A DNA stretch of 64,000 nt, from NCBI RefSeq assembly GCF_007990545.2, contig NZ_AP019829.2, forward strand, positions 1,488,001 through 1,552,000, written 5' to 3'. Positions 1 through 8,097 of this stretch are shown here, piece after piece; position 1 is the stretch's first letter, and every line of letters begins with the position of its first letter. Position numbers and translations under genes: made by a program. This DNA is from Leptotrichia wadei (GTDB lineage: Bacteria; Fusobacteriota; Fusobacteriia; Fusobacteriales; Leptotrichiaceae). Below the pieces are notes generated by a model. It was not told the DNA's origin and did not search any database. It saw only the letters and a list, made by a program, of their open reading frames with translations.

Positions 1-254
1 GATTTTTTCTCAATTTTTCTAACATTTTTTACATTTTCAAATCTTTTCTTTTCCATTTCCTCATCAAATTTAAAGGAAATATCTACTGCATAAACAAATA
101 CAACATTATCTTTTTTTCTCGCATCAATTGCCTGTCCAGCGATTTCAAAGGACTTTACTTCTTCTTCATTAATTCTGTAAAGTTTATAAACTGTTTTTTT
201 TAAATCATTTTTATTGTGTATTACAGGCATTTTTATATTATTTATTCTAATCAT
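1..254 (-). CDS. NAD(P)/FAD-dependent oxidoreductase, N-terminal part only
   Basis: The gene runs off the left edge, so only the first 84 codons are visible. The start is an ATG at 254 with AAGGAG about seven bases upstream. The visible protein begins MIRINNIKMPV and contains an IDARKK segment followed by VYAVDISF. This is the typical N-terminal lobe of the COG2509 family of uncharacterised FAD-dependent dehydrogenases, which precedes their Rossmann FAD-binding domain. The FAD-binding region itself lies outside the window. The next gene upstream on the same strand is a second flavoprotein ending 28 bases before this start, so the two are probably co-transcribed. The substrate is unknown. Confidence 0.75.
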   Translation of the reverse strand, partial: MIRINNIKMPVIHNKNDLKKTVYKLYRINEEEVKSFEIAGQAIDARKKDNVVFVYAVDISFKFDEEMEKKRFENVKNVRKIEKK

Positions 255-282
255 GGTTGATCTCCTTAAATATGTTTACATA

Positions 283-1518
283 TCAAATATTTTTTCCTAA
301 AAAATATCCAGATGCCCAAGCCCACTGTAAATTAAATCCTCCACATTCACCATAAACATCCAGTATTTCTCCAGCAAAATAAAGATTTTTAACTTTCTTA
401 GACTCTAGATTTTCTAAATTTACTTCACTTAACGGAATTCCTCCAGCAGTAACTTGAGCCACTTTAAATCCATTTGTGTCAATAATTTTTATTTTATATT
501 TTTTCAAAATCGTACAAATTTTACGAATTTCATTGTCTGTTAAATCATTTATACTTTTCGATAATTTTTCTATTCCTGCAGATTTTGTCAAAAATTGTCC
601 TAATTTCTTATTAACAACCCCATTGAAAAACTGTTCCATTGTAAAATCTTTCAATATTTTTCGACGTTTTTTCAAAATTTCAAAAATCTCATTGTACGTA
701 AATTTTGGCATAAAGTCAATTTCAAATTCTACATTTTTGTAAATTGGAAAAACATAAGAAATATTAAAAACCACATTTCCAGAAATCCCAAAATCTGTAA
801 ATAACAATTCTCCATCATAAGTACAAATTTTTATTTTTTCTCCATCTTCATTTTCTCCAAAAGCCGTAACTTCCACATCCGACTTAATCCCCTTCAGTCC
901 CCTTATTTTCTCCTTTTCCGCCTTCAACTGCACAATAACAGGCGTTAATTTCGTAACAGTATGTCCAAACTTTTTCGCCAGCTCATACCCGCTTCCATTA
1001 GATCCCAGCTCAGGATAAGATTTACCGCCAGTGGCAAGGACAACCTTTTTTGCAGTAATTTGCCTTTTATCTTCTGAAATTATCTTAAAATCAAACATTT
1101 CCTTTTCAATTTTCATAGCGTAAAAATCTGTAATTATCTCTATTCCAAGGCTTTGCGCATAAAATCTAAGCCCATCCACAATCGAAGCCGCCTGTCCGCT
1201 AAGCGGATAAACCTTTCCTCGATTCTCCTCGTTGCAAATAATTCCAACTTCATCTTCAAAAAATCTCATTGCATCTTGCGAAGTAAAACTTCCTAAAATT
1301 TTCTCAATTGGCTGCCTCATTTTTTCAATTCCAAAATAATTTTGATTTGAAGCATTTACATTTGTCAGATTACATCGACCATTTCCAGTAGTTAGAACCT
1401 TTTTTAAAACCCTGTCCTTTCTTTCTAAAATGACAACATCTTTTCCATTCTTCTTGGCAGTAATCGCTGTTAAAAATCCCGAAGCACCGCCACCAATTAT
1501 TGCTATTTCTCTTTTCAT
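283..1518 (-). CDS. HI0933/BaiN-family FAD-dependent oxidoreductase
   Basis: The 411-residue protein belongs to the HI0933 (YhiN/BaiN, aminoacetone-oxidase-like) flavoprotein family. Residues 6-15 carry the Rossmann dinucleotide motif IIGGGASG, followed by the family signature TGNGRCNLTN near residue 45. A VVLATGGKSYP segment sits near residue 160, and the C-terminal FAD-contacting block FAGEILDVYGECGGFNLQWAWASG closes the fold. Length is normal for the family, so the gene looks intact. The start has AGGAGA about 11 bases upstream. It is followed closely by another flavoprotein gene on the same strand. The physiological substrate is unclear; relatives have been linked to reductive metabolism in anaerobes. 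Confidence 0.9.
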   Translation of the reverse strand: MKREIAIIGGGASGFLTAITAKKNGKDVVILERKDRVLKKVLTTGNGRCNLTNVNASNQNYFGIEKMRQPIEKILGSFTSQDAMRFFEDEVGIICNEENRGKVYPLSGQAASIVDGLRFYAQSLGIEIITDFYAMKIEKEMFDFKIISEDKRQITAKKVVLATGGKSYPELGSNGSGYELAKKFGHTVTKLTPVIVQLKAEKEKIRGLKGIKSDVEVTAFGENEDGEKIKICTYDGELLFTDFGISGNVVFNISYVFPIYKNVEFEIDFMPKFTYNEIFEILKKRRKILKDFTMEQFFNGVVNKKLGQFLTKSAGIEKLSKSINDLTDNEIRKICTILKKYKIKIIDTNGFKVAQVTAGGIPLSEVNLENLESKKVKNLYFAGEILDVYGECGGFNLQWAWASGYFLGKNI

Positions 1519-1586
1519 CCTATAATTTTATTCTCCTAACTATTTATTCAATACTATTTTTTATTAAATGGTCAAACCATAAAATA

Positions 1587-1609
1587 AAAACGAGCCATGT
1601 GCTCGTTTT
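1587..1609 (-). terminator. Intrinsic terminator hairpin
   Basis: A nine-base-pair stem (AAAACGAGC / GCTCGTTTT) closes a five-base loop and on the minus strand is followed by ATTTTAT. It lies downstream of the cinA-like gene and upstream of the flavoprotein gene, so it probably ends the cinA transcript. The U tract is also acceptable on the plus strand. Confidence 0.7.
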
Positions 1610-1623
1610 CTTGTATGAAAGAA

Positions 1624-1657
1624 GTCTAAATGTAGAGATGGGGCATCCCTATTAGAC
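1624..1657. other. Long imperfect hairpin of unknown role
   Basis: GTCTAA at one end pairs with TTAGAC at the other, and an inner arm TAGGGATG pairs with CATCTCTA on the minus strand with one G-U pair. The hairpin stands 15 bases from the terminator hairpin at 1587-1609 and 50 bases beyond the cinA stop. It may be the 3' end structure of the cinA messenger or part of a small RNA. It matches no riboswitch I recognise. Confidence 0.4.
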
Positions 1658-1706
1658 AGTTTATTTATATCATATAAATACGTTTTTGTCAAGCTTTGTA
1701 CTTTTA

Positions 1707-2477
1707 TTAATTTTCTTTAATTTCCACAGCCTGCGGATAAATTTCTTTAATCTCATCTGCAATTTTATCAATTTCAGCAATCAAATAATCTGAACTCCCA
1801 CGATCTCCCTTCATCGCAATTCTAACGTGAACACACCCTTCCTTTGCATAAGGGGCAACAGTTGGATTTGACATTTCAAAATAATTCTTTAACCTATCAT
1901 CAATTCTTCCTTCTGGAATTCCTCTTATTTCCAGTGTTCTCATTAATAAAACATCATTTGAATATTGCTTCAAAAGTGGCAAAACTTGATTGTCAACCAT
2001 CCATGTCATTTCTCTTGGAGGTCCTGGTAAAACTATTATTTTTTTATTATCCTTTTCATAAAAAAATCCAGGTGCAAGTCCAACTTCATTTTCTAATAAT
2101 TTTGAATTTTTTAAAATTGAAGCCTCCTTTCTTCCGCCAGAAGCCACTTCTCCAAAGCCTCTCTCATTATATCTTTTCACAATCAAATCATAATACCTCT
2201 CAATAACTTCCAGCTCTTCCTCAAAATAATCAGCCACAACTTCCTTCGTAATATCATCAACTGTAGGTCCAAGTCCTCCAGTAGTAATTACTAAATCAAC
2301 TCTTTTAAAAGCATTCTCCAGACATTCTTTAAGCCGTCCATAATTATCCCCAACTGTAGTTTGATAATATAAATCAATCCCAATGTTTGTAAACTTCGCT
2401 GAAATATACTGTGCATTCGTATTTACAATATCTCCAACTAATAATTCTGTTCCAACACATATAATTTCCGCTTTCAT
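1707..2477 (-). CDS. cinA: CinA-type molybdopterin-binding-domain protein
   Basis: The 256-residue protein has the N-terminal CinA (COG1058) fold: VGTELLVGDIVNTNAQYIS at residues 8-26 and TTGGLGPTVDDITKEV near residue 65, followed by LPGPPREM near 150. This domain acts as an ADP-ribose or related pyrophosphatase in characterised homologues. Full-length CinA proteins are about 410 residues and carry a C-terminal nicotinamide-nucleotide amidase (PncC) domain. That domain is absent here, and no separate pncC gene is seen nearby. The ribosome site GAAAGGAA lies about six bases before the ATG. It stands alone, with a repeat element upstream and hairpins downstream. Confidence 0.88.
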   Translation of the reverse strand: MKAEIICVGTELLVGDIVNTNAQYISAKFTNIGIDLYYQTTVGDNYGRLKECLENAFKRVDLVITTGGLGPTVDDITKEVVADYFEEELEVIERYYDLIVKRYNERGFGEVASGGRKEASILKNSKLLENEVGLAPGFFYEKDNKKIIVLPGPPREMTWMVDNQVLPLLKQYSNDVLLMRTLEIRGIPEGRIDDRLKNYFEMSNPTVAPYAKEGCVHVRIAMKGDRGSSDYLIAEIDKIADEIKEIYPQAVEIKEN

Positions 2478-2515
2478 TTTAGTTTCCTTTCTTTTTCATT
2501 TAAAATACCGCTAAA

Positions 2516-2638
2516 TAATACTATTCCCCATTTAAAAAGCAAAAATTATATTTTAATTACTTGAAAATAAATATCCGGTTTAAACTACTAAAAAGATTTG
2601 TAATATATTCGTTATTTAAATGGGGTTTTGTATAAATT
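2516..2638. repeat. Family-1 MITE-like repeat, copy A
   Basis: This element of about 123 bp starts with TAATACTATTCCCCATTTAA and ends with TTAAATGGGGTTTTGTATAA, which are imperfect inverted ends. It shares its layout and much of its sequence with the element at 37031-37153, including the inner block AAAAAGATTTGTAATATATT near the right end. It has no coding capacity and lies between cinA and treC. Confidence 0.7.
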
Positions 2639-2688
2639 CCATATTTCAGAATTTTATTTAACGGCAAATTTATATTTAAATATTTATT

Positions 2689-4374
2689 TTATTTTTTAAA
2701 AATAATACTTTCATAAGGTTTCAAAATAATTTTATCATTTGAAATTTTAGGCCCTTCAATGTAATTTGACAATAAAATTGACGCATTTTCTAAATCCAAT
2801 CCTTTAACATCAAACTCGCAAGTTTCACCATAGAAATTAGAAATTACTATTAATTCAGCATTTTCTCCAACTCTCTTATAAGCATAAACCTTTTCATTTT
2901 CAATATCAAAATCTTCATATCTTCCAGTTATCAACAATTCTTCATTTCTTCTCAATTTAATCAAATTTTGATAATGATAGAATACAGAATTTGGATCTTC
3001 CAACGCTTTTTTCACGTTAATTTCTTTGTAATTTTCTGGAACTGAAATCCAAGGTGTTCCTTCTGTAAATCCTGCATTTTTAGAGTCATCCCATTGAACA
3101 GGCGTTCTTGAGTTATCTCTTGATTTTTGCATTAAAATTTCAATAGCTTCTTCTTCAGAACATCCTCTATCCAACAAAATTTTATAAATGTTAGTCGATT
3201 CAACATCTCGATATTTCTCGATTTTATCAAAATATGGATTTGTCATTCCAAATTCTTCACCTTGATAAACATAAGGTGTTCCTTGTAATCCGTGAAGAAC
3301 TGTCGCTAACATTTTTGCTGATTCATCGTGATATTTTTTATCATTTCCAAATCTTGACAATGCTCTTGGCTGATCGTGATTATTCCAGAAAGTTGCATTC
3401 CATCCATTCCCTTCATACATTCCAATTTGCCATTTAGATAATATTTTCTTCAATTGCACAAAATCAAACGGTGCTTTTACCCATTTTTCACCATTTGGAT
3501 AATCCACTTTCAAATGATGGAATGAAAATGTCATAGCAAGTTCTTTTTCATCAGGATTTGAGTATTTTATACAATTTTCAATGGCAGTAGATGACATTTC
3601 TCCAACTGTCAATAAATCACTTTCTCCAAATACCTCTTTATGTAATTCTTTCAAGAACTCATGAATTCTAGGCCCATCTGTGTAATATCTTCTTCCATCA
3701 GGCACAAATCTAGTATCAGTTCCATCATCATTCAAGAATCTTTGATCTTTTGAAATCAAGTTAATTACATCAAATCTAAATCCGTCTACTCCTTTATTTA
3801 ACCAATATCTAATCATTTCATACAATTTTTTTCTAACATTTTCATTTTCCCAATTCAAGTCAGCTTGAGTCACATCAAATAGATGTAAATAATATTGTCC
3901 TCTCTTTTCACTCCATTGCCAAGCATTTCCACCAAATTTTGATTCCCAGTTTGTAGGCTCTTTTCCATCAACTGGATCTTTCCAAATGTAAAAATCTTCA
4001 AATTCTGGATCTCTAGCTTCAGATTTTTTAAACCACTCATTTTCAGTCGAAGAATGATTTATGACAATATCCATCACTATTTTCAATCCTCTTTTGTGAG
4101 CCTCGTTCAACATTTCCTCAAAATCTTCCATTATCCCATAACTCTCATCAATATTATAATAATCACTAATATCATATCCATTATCATTTTGAGGTGATTT
4201 ATACATCGGTGTCAACCACAAAACCTCTACTCCTAGTTTCTTCAAATAATCTAATTTTTGTGTAATTCCTTTTATATCTCCTTGTCCACTTCCAGTTGTA
4301 TCATTAAAACTCTTTGGATAAATCTGGTATACAACAGATTTATGCCACCATTTTTGCTCAAAATCTTTTATCAT
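2689..4374 (-). CDS. treC: Trehalose-6-phosphate hydrolase
   Basis: The 561-residue GH13 enzyme hydrolyses trehalose 6-phosphate to glucose and glucose 6-phosphate in the cytoplasm. The catalytic set is visible: nucleophile Asp202 in GFRFDVIN, acid/base Glu259 in TVGEMSS, and Asp334 in NNHDQPR. The block MTFSFHHLKVDYPNGEKW near residues 281-298 is diagnostic of TreC/TreA rather than of oligo-1,6-glucosidase. Length matches the family. The ATG has AGGAGAG ten bases upstream. No trehalose PTS transporter (treB) or regulator (treR) is adjacent, so uptake must be encoded elsewhere. The gene stands alone, with a repeat element downstream of its stop. Confidence 0.93.
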   Translation of the reverse strand: MIKDFEQKWWHKSVVYQIYPKSFNDTTGSGQGDIKGITQKLDYLKKLGVEVLWLTPMYKSPQNDNGYDISDYYNIDESYGIMEDFEEMLNEAHKRGLKIVMDIVINHSSTENEWFKKSEARDPEFEDFYIWKDPVDGKEPTNWESKFGGNAWQWSEKRGQYYLHLFDVTQADLNWENENVRKKLYEMIRYWLNKGVDGFRFDVINLISKDQRFLNDDGTDTRFVPDGRRYYTDGPRIHEFLKELHKEVFGESDLLTVGEMSSTAIENCIKYSNPDEKELAMTFSFHHLKVDYPNGEKWVKAPFDFVQLKKILSKWQIGMYEGNGWNATFWNNHDQPRALSRFGNDKKYHDESAKMLATVLHGLQGTPYVYQGEEFGMTNPYFDKIEKYRDVESTNIYKILLDRGCSEEEAIEILMQKSRDNSRTPVQWDDSKNAGFTEGTPWISVPENYKEINVKKALEDPNSVFYHYQNLIKLRRNEELLITGRYEDFDIENEKVYAYKRVGENAELIVISNFYGETCEFDVKGLDLENASILLSNYIEGPKISNDKIILKPYESIIFKK

Positions 4375-4458
4375 AGATACCTCTCTCCTAAATTTTTACT
4401 TATTTCCTATTTTTTACATCTTTATTTTATTATATCCTATTATTTTCAGATATACAAA

Positions 4459-5223
4459 CTAATTTTTATTTTTCAAATACTTCTTGTAAATCTTTTTAAA
4501 TTCCAAATCTTCATTAATATTTTCCAACTTTTTCTCAAATAAATCCATTCTATTTTTCATAGTTTTTTCAATTGAATGAAATCGCCTATATTCATCAATT
4601 TTAGCATGATTTCCACTTCGCAGAACTTCCGGAACAGTAAAGCCATCAATTTCTACCGGTCTTGTATATTGTGGAAATCCCAATAGTCCATTATAAAATG
4701 AATCTGTTTCAAAAGATTCTTTTTTTATTACTCCTTCTTTTATACGAATTACAGAATCCATAATTACAAGGGATGGCAAATCTCCGCTACTTAGGACATA
4801 ATCACCAATAGAAATTTCCTCATCTACAAATTTGTCAATTACTCTTTGATCTAATCCTTCGTAACGACCTGAAATAAGGACAATTTCCTCCTTTTTGGAA
4901 AATTCTGTAACTTTTTTATGGGTTAGCTGTTTTCCTTGTGGAGATAAAAAAATTACGTAAGGCTTTTTTGAATTTTTATTTTCGTTATTATAAAAATCGT
5001 AGTTTTCATAAAAGAAGTTCCAGTAGGCTTCTGGCTTTAGAACCATTCCTGCACCACCGCCAAAAGGGATGTCATCCATTTGATTGTGTTTATTTCTGGC
5101 ATAATCTCTGATGTTTACAATATTAAAATTGATGATATCTTTATCACTTGCTCTTTTTAGAATTGTTTGTGATAAATATTGCTCAAATAATTCTGGAAAT
5201 AGTGTGAGTACGTTAAATTTCAT
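4459..5223 (-). CDS. trmD: tRNA (guanine-N1-)-methyltransferase
   Basis: TrmD methylates G37 of tRNAs with SAM as donor and prevents +1 frameshifting. The 254-residue protein shows the family blocks in order: MKFNVLTLFPELFEQY at the N-terminus, the GGGAGMVLKPE loop near residue 55, the SPOUT trefoil-knot segment ISIGDYVLSSGDLP near 135-148, GFPQYTRP near 180, and GNHAKIDEYRR near 208. The ribosome site AGGGAG precedes the ATG. It follows rimM on the same strand, the standard rimM-trmD pairing, although a 121-base gap with two small hairpins separates them. Confidence 0.96.
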   Translation of the reverse strand: MKFNVLTLFPELFEQYLSQTILKRASDKDIINFNIVNIRDYARNKHNQMDDIPFGGGAGMVLKPEAYWNFFYENYDFYNNENKNSKKPYVIFLSPQGKQLTHKKVTEFSKKEEIVLISGRYEGLDQRVIDKFVDEEISIGDYVLSSGDLPSLVIMDSVIRIKEGVIKKESFETDSFYNGLLGFPQYTRPVEIDGFTVPEVLRSGNHAKIDEYRRFHSIEKTMKNRMDLFEKKLENINEDLEFKKIYKKYLKNKN

Positions 5224-5274
5224 TGATTTTACTCCCTTTTATAAATAACTTTATTATATTTTTTTATTTAACAA

Positions 5275-5293
5275 CAAGAGAAAAAGCCTCTTG
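5275..5293 (-). repeat. Degenerate family-2 palindrome between rimM and trmD
   Basis: CAAGAG and CTCTTG form a six-base-pair stem around a seven-base loop. A second short palindrome (ATCTAAT / ATTAGAT) lies just upstream in the transcript near 5314-5340. Together they could act as an attenuator or processing site between rimM and trmD. Confidence 0.4.
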
Positions 5294-5344
5294 CTCATAC
5301 AATCTAAATTTACAACGAATCTAATAAAATTATATTAGATTTTA

Positions 5345-5854
5345 TTATTCTCGCATTCCATCAATTAGAGTTACTTCCATTTTCCCGTTTGGAAAGTCAA
5401 TTTTTGTTACAAATTCATCAATTAGTGGAATCATGATTTCTTTTTTGGAATCAATATCTTCGATAATTAAAATATTATGGGCAGCAGTTTCCATTACATC
5501 AACAATTTCACCAATTTTCTTATTTTCAGAAAATACTTCTAGTCCAAATATATCTTTTATATAAAAGTTATCCTCACTTTTTTCTGGCAATAAATCACGT
5601 CGAATTTTAACTTTATAGCCATTTAATTCCTTTGCACTATCAACATTGTCAATTCCTTCAAAATCTAAAATTACTTTTTTGTCATTTAATCTTTTTACAT
5701 TTTTTACAACAAGCAATCTTTTTTTATCATTTTTTTCAAGGAGAACACGCTCATTTTGGATAAGTTCAATGTTTTCAAAAATTGAGTTAATTTTGACGCT
5801 TCCTCGTAAATGGTGTGTTCCAACAATTGTTCCTATATTTACTAAGTTTTCCAT
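5345..5854 (-). CDS. rimM: Ribosome maturation factor RimM
   Basis: RimM assists 30S maturation by binding ribosomal protein S19. The 169-residue protein has the N-terminal RimM beta-barrel, starting NIGTIVGTHHLRGSVKI at about residues 6-22, and a C-terminal PRC-barrel with IKDIFGLEVF near 98 and IPLIDEFVTKID near 142. Length is typical. The upstream ribosome site (GTGAGAAA) is weak and spaced far from the ATG. It precedes trmD. The genes often found with it, rpsP and rplS, are not in this window. Confidence 0.94.
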   Translation of the reverse strand: MENLVNIGTIVGTHHLRGSVKINSIFENIELIQNERVLLEKNDKKRLLVVKNVKRLNDKKVILDFEGIDNVDSAKELNGYKVKIRRDLLPEKSEDNFYIKDIFGLEVFSENKKIGEIVDVMETAAHNILIIEDIDSKKEIMIPLIDEFVTKIDFPNGKMEVTLIDGMRE

Positions 5855-5896
5855 TATTTACTATTATTTCTCACTTTCTTAATTTTTTCATTTTGA

Positions 5897-5916
5897 CAAG
5901 GAGTCAAGACCCCTTG
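5897..5916. repeat. Family-2 palindromic core
   Basis: CAAGGAGTC-AA-GACCCCTTG is a nine-base-pair stem with one G-A mismatch and a two-base loop. It lies in the 80-base gap between the dhaM-like gene and rimM. It shares this core with copies at 24719, 26390, 28352 and 41233; the flanking inverted ends are not clear here. Confidence 0.6.
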
Positions 5917-5934
5917 CTTTATTTTTAATTTTGG

Positions 5935-6354
5935 TTAAATTTCCTTTCTTAATTTTGTAAATTTTCTGCTATCTTCAGCAATTATTTTCAAATCATTCAG
6001 GTCAATTCCATTAAAATTACCTGCAACTGCTGAAATTACCCCCTCCAAAAACGGAGCATCTGCAATTTTAGCTTCAACTTGTCCTTCCAATTCCTTTATT
6101 GCCTTAACTGCATTAAATACAGAACTTCCCATATCGACAAAGACAAGCACTCCTGCTCCTTTATCTGCACGAAGTATGGCCTGCTTAACATTTTCAACAT
6201 TTGTTCCATAAACCTCCCTTTTCGCATTACCCCCATTTTCCAAGGCAAAATCCTCTTGCTTGAACACTTTTACAAAGTTAATAACTTCTTCTGCAAGTGT
6301 ATTACTGTGGCTGACTACTACAATTCCTACTAATCCTTTATTTTTTGCTTTCAT
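5935..6354 (-). CDS. DhaM-like PTS EIIA-type phosphocarrier
   Basis: The 139-residue protein resembles the EIIA-Man-fold subunit DhaM of PTS-dependent dihydroxyacetone kinase. The presumed phospho-acceptor is His16 in GIVVVSHSNTL. A glycine-rich segment follows near residue 40 (ENGGNAKREVYGTN). The helix VLVFVDMGSSVFNAVKAIKEL near 69-89 and the DAPFLEGVISAVAG block near 98 are typical of DhaM. DhaM normally passes phosphate from HPr to DhaL-bound ADP. Here no dhaK or dhaL gene is adjacent; it sits between rimM and a SPOUT methyltransferase. It may serve a distant DhaKL or another phospho-acceptor. Confidence 0.85.
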   Translation of the reverse strand: MKAKNKGLVGIVVVSHSNTLAEEVINFVKVFKQEDFALENGGNAKREVYGTNVENVKQAILRADKGAGVLVFVDMGSSVFNAVKAIKELEGQVEAKIADAPFLEGVISAVAGNFNGIDLNDLKIIAEDSRKFTKLRKEI

Positions 6355-6399
6355 ATTTCCGCTTATTTTCTCCTTTCAGATTTTCTACATATTTTTAAT

Positions 6400-6963
6400 T
6401 TAATTTTCACCTAATAATCTATCTAAAACTATTGAAACAGCACTTCTGACACATAAATGATTATATTGAGTTTTTCCACGAATTGGCTCTAAAATTTTGT
6501 AGGATAAATCCATAATTTCGCTTGTAAGTCCCCATCCAGTTCCAAATAAAATTAAGTATGGAGTATCATCTTCAATGATTTCTTTACCTAAATCAGCATA
6601 TCCAACAGTATTTGGAAAAATTTTTGCTGAAGTTGTAATAATTTTTGGCTTTTTTCCTTCAATTTTTTCAATAGTTTTTATAGCACTTTGGACAGAATCT
6701 TCAAGTTCTGTATTTTCAAAGGCTTCATTTCGATTTTTATTAAATTCTATTCCGTTTCCTTCAGTCCAGTAGCCGATTATTCTGCCTGTCAGCTCCTTCT
6801 GGGCATCAACTGGAGTAATTATGAAATATTTTTTTATATCATAAGTTCTGCATGTTCTAGAAATATCGTGTATATCAAAGTTTGTAACGGAAGTCGCTAC
6901 AACTGCGTTATTTTTATTGTATACAGGATAGTGGACAAGTCCCACATATATATTATCTCTCAT
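6400..6963 (-). CDS. SPOUT-type RNA methyltransferase (PF09936-like)
   Basis: The 187-residue protein matches a small SPOUT-superfamily group annotated as RNA methyltransferase (COG4752). It begins IYVGLVHYPVYNKN and has a conserved TSVTNFDIHDISRTCRTYDI segment near residues 25-44. A C-terminal knot-like segment, YLILFGTGWGLTSEIMD, sits near 137-153, where SAM would bind. The RNA target has not been assigned as far as I know. It is followed on the same strand by the dhaM-like gene 45 bases downstream, then rimM and trmD. The neighbourhood is therefore enriched in RNA modification. Confidence 0.85.
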   Translation of the reverse strand: MRDNIYVGLVHYPVYNKNNAVVATSVTNFDIHDISRTCRTYDIKKYFIITPVDAQKELTGRIIGYWTEGNGIEFNKNRNEAFENTELEDSVQSAIKTIEKIEGKKPKIITTSAKIFPNTVGYADLGKEIIEDDTPYLILFGTGWGLTSEIMDLSYKILEPIRGKTQYNHLCVRSAVSIVLDRLLGEN

Positions 6964-6984
6964 TTTTTGTTCCTTCCTCTTTTT

Positions 6985-8073
6985 TTATTTATTTTGTATT
7001 TGTCTATAGCCACGTATTTTCTCATTTTTTTCCTTATAAGCCAAAGCCATAATAAATAAAAGTACAGTCTGTATCCAAAAAATTGCAAAGTCAGTAAAAT
7101 TATGAACTACAATTCCAGCAATTAAAGCAATTTTCATAACATTATTCCTGTCATTTTTCAAAATATCGTATAAATATCGTAAAAATACAGTAAGTAAAGC
7201 TATTGTTCCAATTAACCCATAGCTTAAAAGCAATTCTACCAATGCATTATGCGAATGTGGATACACGTAATTCGTAAATTTATAGTAAAAAAAGTTCCCG
7301 TGTCCGTATAAAAGATTTGTTTTTTTGAAAATTCTAATTGCCATATCAATGATTTCTATTCTTAACCAAAAATATTCTATTAACGTACTTTCCCGCAAAA
7401 ATGGAAAAACTCCTGAAATTACTCCAAAAATATATGACACAAGCATTAAGATTAATCCTGCAAAATATCGTCTTTTCAAAAAATAGAAAAAAAGTACAAA
7501 CATTCCAAGAATTACTGCAATTAATGATGATCTTGAGCCTGTTATCAAAATTGTCAGAATATTCATAATAAATATGACAAAATTAATTTTTGACCTTTTT
7601 TCAAAAGTAAAATATAAATTTATAATTGCCGACATCATCATAATGCTTCCAAGATAATTTGGATTAAAATATGCAAAATATCCTACTCTGTTATGCGTGA
7701 ATAGAAATTCTCCAATTCCAATAAAAAGCGATATTCCAGAAAATTTTGCCATCCATTCCAGATTATTTTTTTTAAATTCCACATTTACAATCAATGTATA
7801 ATAACGTCCAACTATAATGCACAAAAATATTGGAATTGCCATTAATCCCAAAATATTTTTGTAAAAGGCAGATGTTATAAGGGAAAATCCAAGAACGATT
7901 CCCACAGTAATAAGCGATTTATCTTTAAATATCTTTTTATATTCTCCAGTTGTAAAAATATTTATTAATATTAAAATATTAAATAAAATAACCAAAGCAT
8001 AATGCACAAAAATTGATGCACCTAAAAGTAAATATAATTTTTCCAGATATTTCTGTCTTTTCTCAATTTCCAA
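6985..8073 (-). CDS. O-antigen ligase/polymerase-like membrane protein
   Basis: The 362-residue protein is almost entirely hydrophobic, with roughly nine or ten predicted membrane segments. It has the Wzy_C/WaaL hallmarks: a TGSRSSLIAVILGMF helix near residues 176-190 and a periplasmic loop ending in YPHSHNALVELLLSYGLIGT near residues 270-289, whose histidine is characteristic of glycan ligases and polymerases. Such enzymes join undecaprenyl-linked glycans to an acceptor or polymerise them. Translation appears to start at TTG (8073), with GGAGG five bases upstream. No glycosyltransferases are adjacent, so the substrate cannot be inferred from context. Confidence 0.85.
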   Translation of the reverse strand: MEIEKRQKYLEKLYLLLGASIFVHYALVILFNILILINIFTTGEYKKIFKDKSLITVGIVLGFSLITSAFYKNILGLMAIPIFLCIIVGRYYTLIVNVEFKKNNLEWMAKFSGISLFIGIGEFLFTHNRVGYFAYFNPNYLGSIMMMSAIINLYFTFEKRSKINFVIFIMNILTILITGSRSSLIAVILGMFVLFFYFLKRRYFAGLILMLVSYIFGVISGVFPFLRESTLIEYFWLRIEIIDMAIRIFKKTNLLYGHGNFFYYKFTNYVYPHSHNALVELLLSYGLIGTIALLTVFLRYLYDILKNDRNNVMKIALIAGIVVHNFTDFAIFWIQTVLLFIMALAYKEKNEKIRGYRQIQNK

Positions 8074-8097
8074 GGTTCCTCCTTTAATTTTAAAAAT

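Noticed and set aside
1624-1657. Hairpin considered as a fluoride, preQ1 or guanidine riboswitch
   Set aside because: None of the conserved aptamer motifs match, and it follows a gene rather than leading one.
2689-4374. Assignment as oligo-1,6-glucosidase or general alpha-glucosidase
   Set aside because: The FHHLKVDYPNGEKW block and MSST segment after the catalytic Glu are those of trehalose-6-phosphate hydrolase.
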